Below are positions 42,875 to 44,316 of a stretch of 44,316 nucleotides of DNA, piece by piece. The stretch is from an uncultured Pseudomonadota bacterium (lineage in GTDB: Bacteria; Pseudomonadota; Gammaproteobacteria; Steroidobacterales; Steroidobacteraceae): positions 1 to 44,316 of the forward strand of contig CAIMCI010000315.1 in the NCBI GenBank assembly GCA_903839465.1. The letters are read 5' to 3'. The notes under the pieces are model-generated. The model searched no databases. It saw nothing but the letters and a program-made list of their open reading frames with translations, and was not told the DNA's origin. Every line of letters begins with the position of its first letter. Positions within the stretch are counted from its first letter, which is position 1. The position numbers and the translations under genes are program-made.

Positions 42875-44316
42875 TCAGGCACGCATGCGCGCGCCGGTCG
42901 GATCGAACAGCGGTTCGCCGATGATCGTTGCCGTTCGCCGCTCGCCCAGGATCTCGATTTCGAAGGCACGGGCGCCAAGCTCCGTCGCCAGCTCGCGCGG
43001 CACGTAGCCCTGGGCAAGCGACCGGTCGACGTAGTGGCCGTAGCCACCCGACGTCACCCAGCCAATGACCTTGCCGGCATGCCAGATCGGCTCGTCACCG
43101 AGGACATCGGCATCGGTAGCGTCGACCACGAAGCTGACCCGGCGCAGGGTACCGCCGGACTGCTGTTCGGCAAGCGCGGCGTCCCGGCCGATGAAATCAC
43201 CCTTGCCGAGGTCAACGAAGCGGTCAAGGGCGCCCTCGAAGGCGCCGTAAATCGGCCGCAGCTCCCGGTACCAGGTCGGGAAGTTCTTCTCGAGCCGCAT
43301 GCACAGCAGGGCGCGCATGCCGAAGTTGACGAGCCCGAGGTCCCCGCCGGCCTCGTGTATCGCCATGAAGAGGCGTCGCTGGTACTCGGGAGCCACCCAG
43401 ATCTCGTAGCCGAGATCGCCGGTGTAGGTGATGCGGTTGGTCATCGCCGGCACGTTCGCAATGTCCATCGACCGGTGCTCCATGAAGCGGAATCCCGTGG
43501 CCGATACGTCCTCGTCGGTGAGGCGCGCCAGCAGCTCCCGGGAGCGCGGACCGGCGATCGACAGGCCGACGAGCCGCATGTCGAACCTCTCGATACGGAC
43601 CGAGCCATCCGCCGGCAGGTGCTGCTCGAACCAGCGCATGTGATAGATCTGCGCCTGCGAGGAGCCCCAGATAAGGAAGCGCCCGGCAGCCGCCTTGGCG
43701 ATCGTGAAGTCGCCGATCAGCTTGCCGTTCTGATTGAGCATGGGGGTCAGGATCAACCGCCCTTCGCGCGGCATCTTGTTGGTCATCAGCCGCGACAGGT
43801 AGGCCTCGGCACCGGGACCCGTGACGGCGTACTTGGCGAAGTTGGCGATCTCCGTCACGCCGACCCCGTTGCGCACGCCGAGAACCTCCGCCTTGACGTG
43901 CGGAAAGTCATTGGACCGGTGGAACGAGACGATGTCGCGGGCCTCCACGCCCTTGGGCGCGAACCACAGCGGGGTCTCGAGGCCCCAGGAATCGCCCATG
44001 ACCGCACCCTGGGCGAGCATGACGTCATACAAAGCCGTCGTCTGCTGTGGCCGCGCGGCCGGCAGTTCCTCGTTCGGGAAGCGGATCGAGAAGCGCCGCG
44101 AGTAGTTCTCGCGAACCTTTTCGTTCGTGTAGCTGCGCGTTGCCCATTCGCCGTAACGGGCGACGTCCATGGCCCACACGTCGAAACCGGGGTCGCCATT
44201 GACCATCCATTGGGACAGCGCGAGGCCGACGCCACCACCCTGGCTGAAGCCCGCCATGACCGCGCACGCGACCCAGTAGCCGGGCAGCCCCTGGACGGGG
44301 CCGACCAGCGGATTAC
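42875..44316 (-). CDS. Dimethylglycine/sarcosine dehydrogenase-family protein, C-terminal part (cut by window edge)
   Basis: The minus-strand frame is open to the right edge and ends at TGA 42875-42877, so only about the last 480 residues are seen. The visible part holds the end of the FAD-dependent oxidase domain (PGYWVACAVMAGFSQGGGVGLALSQWM). It continues with the GcvT-like folate-binding domain: TGPGAEAYLSRLMTNKMP, TYTGDLGYEIWVAPEY, and a C-terminal GCV_T_C barrel (WVTSGGYGHYVDRSLAQGYV). Such enzymes demethylate dimethylglycine, sarcosine or related amines and pass the methyl-derived unit to tetrahydrofolate. The N-terminal FAD domain, and so exact substrate class, lies outside the window. 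Confidence 0.88.
   Translation of the reverse strand, partial: NPLVGPVQGLPGYWVACAVMAGFSQGGGVGLALSQWMVNGDPGFDVWAMDVARYGEWATRSYTNEKVRENYSRRFSIRFPNEELPAARPQQTTALYDVMLAQGAVMGDSWGLETPLWFAPKGVEARDIVSFHRSNDFPHVKAEVLGVRNGVGVTEIANFAKYAVTGPGAEAYLSRLMTNKMPREGRLILTPMLNQNGKLIGDFTIAKAAAGRFLIWGSSQAQIYHMRWFEQHLPADGSVRIERFDMRLVGLSIAGPRSRELLARLTDEDVSATGFRFMEHRSMDIANVPAMTNRITYTGDLGYEIWVAPEYQRRLFMAIHEAGGDLGLVNFGMRALLCMRLEKNFPTWYRELRPIYGAFEGALDRFVDLGKGDFIGRDAALAEQQSGGTLRRVSFVVDATDADVLGDEPIWHAGKVIGWVTSGGYGHYVDRSLAQGYVPRELATELGARAFEIEILGERRTATIIGEPLFDPTGARMRA

Overview
The window is GC-rich, densely packed bacterial chromosome. Codon use, gene families and operon style (paa catabolic operon with a PaaX regulator, AguA/AguB, several GGDEF proteins, bufferin-type metallophore genes, a PQQ quinohaemoprotein) suggest an aerobic, metabolically versatile proteobacterium, most likely a gammaproteobacterium. 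This is inference: no rRNA or other phylogenetic marker is present. I found no tRNA, rRNA, CRISPR array, insertion sequence or phage gene.

Region 1 (1-9396) is a phenylacetate degradation operon on the minus strand, in transcription order paaA-B-C-D-E-G-I-J-H-Z. PaaZ runs off the left edge. Many junctions are 4-nt start/stop overlaps. Together the genes encode the ring-1,2-phenylacetyl-CoA epoxidase (PaaABCE with PaaD), the epoxide isomerase (PaaG), the ring-opening enzyme (PaaZ), two beta-oxidation enzymes (PaaH-type, PaaJ) and the thioesterase PaaI. paaX diverges from paaA, and a promoter with an overlapping inverted repeat sits between them. paaK and paaF are not in the window.

Region 2 (9403-20822) holds a 2OG-Fe(II) oxygenase, a two-domain VOC protein, agmatine deiminase and N-carbamoylputrescine amidase (agmatine to putrescine), a DedA-rhodanese fusion, two small unknown proteins and three cyclic-di-GMP-type proteins. 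Two of the three are intact GAF-GGDEF cyclases with I-sites. The third is a GGDEF-EAL protein with both catalytic motifs damaged. A CRP/Clp-like palindrome lies upstream of the membrane-bound cyclase.

Region 3 (20932-35670) contains large secreted or membrane proteins: a TolB-propeller/amidohydrolase fusion, an orphan NarL-type histidine kinase, a ThDP enzyme, a secreted EXORDIUM (PHI-1)-like protein with C-terminal beta-sandwich repeats, a class C beta-lactamase-type serine hydrolase, a second exported amidohydrolase and a lipoprotein PQQ dehydrogenase with a haem c domain.

Region 4 (35927-40360) is a bufferin-type RiPP metallophore locus: cysteine-rich precursor (bufA), MNIO enzyme (bufB) and partner (bufC). 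A perfect 13-bp hairpin lies between precursor and enzyme. A DoxX gene and a co-translated unknown protein converge on it, and OsmC and pirin genes diverge from it.

Region 5 (40459-44316) has a CMD-family peroxidase-like gene and an SDR gene, both divergent from a LysR regulator. The C-terminal part of a dimethylglycine/sarcosine dehydrogenase-family protein runs off the right edge.
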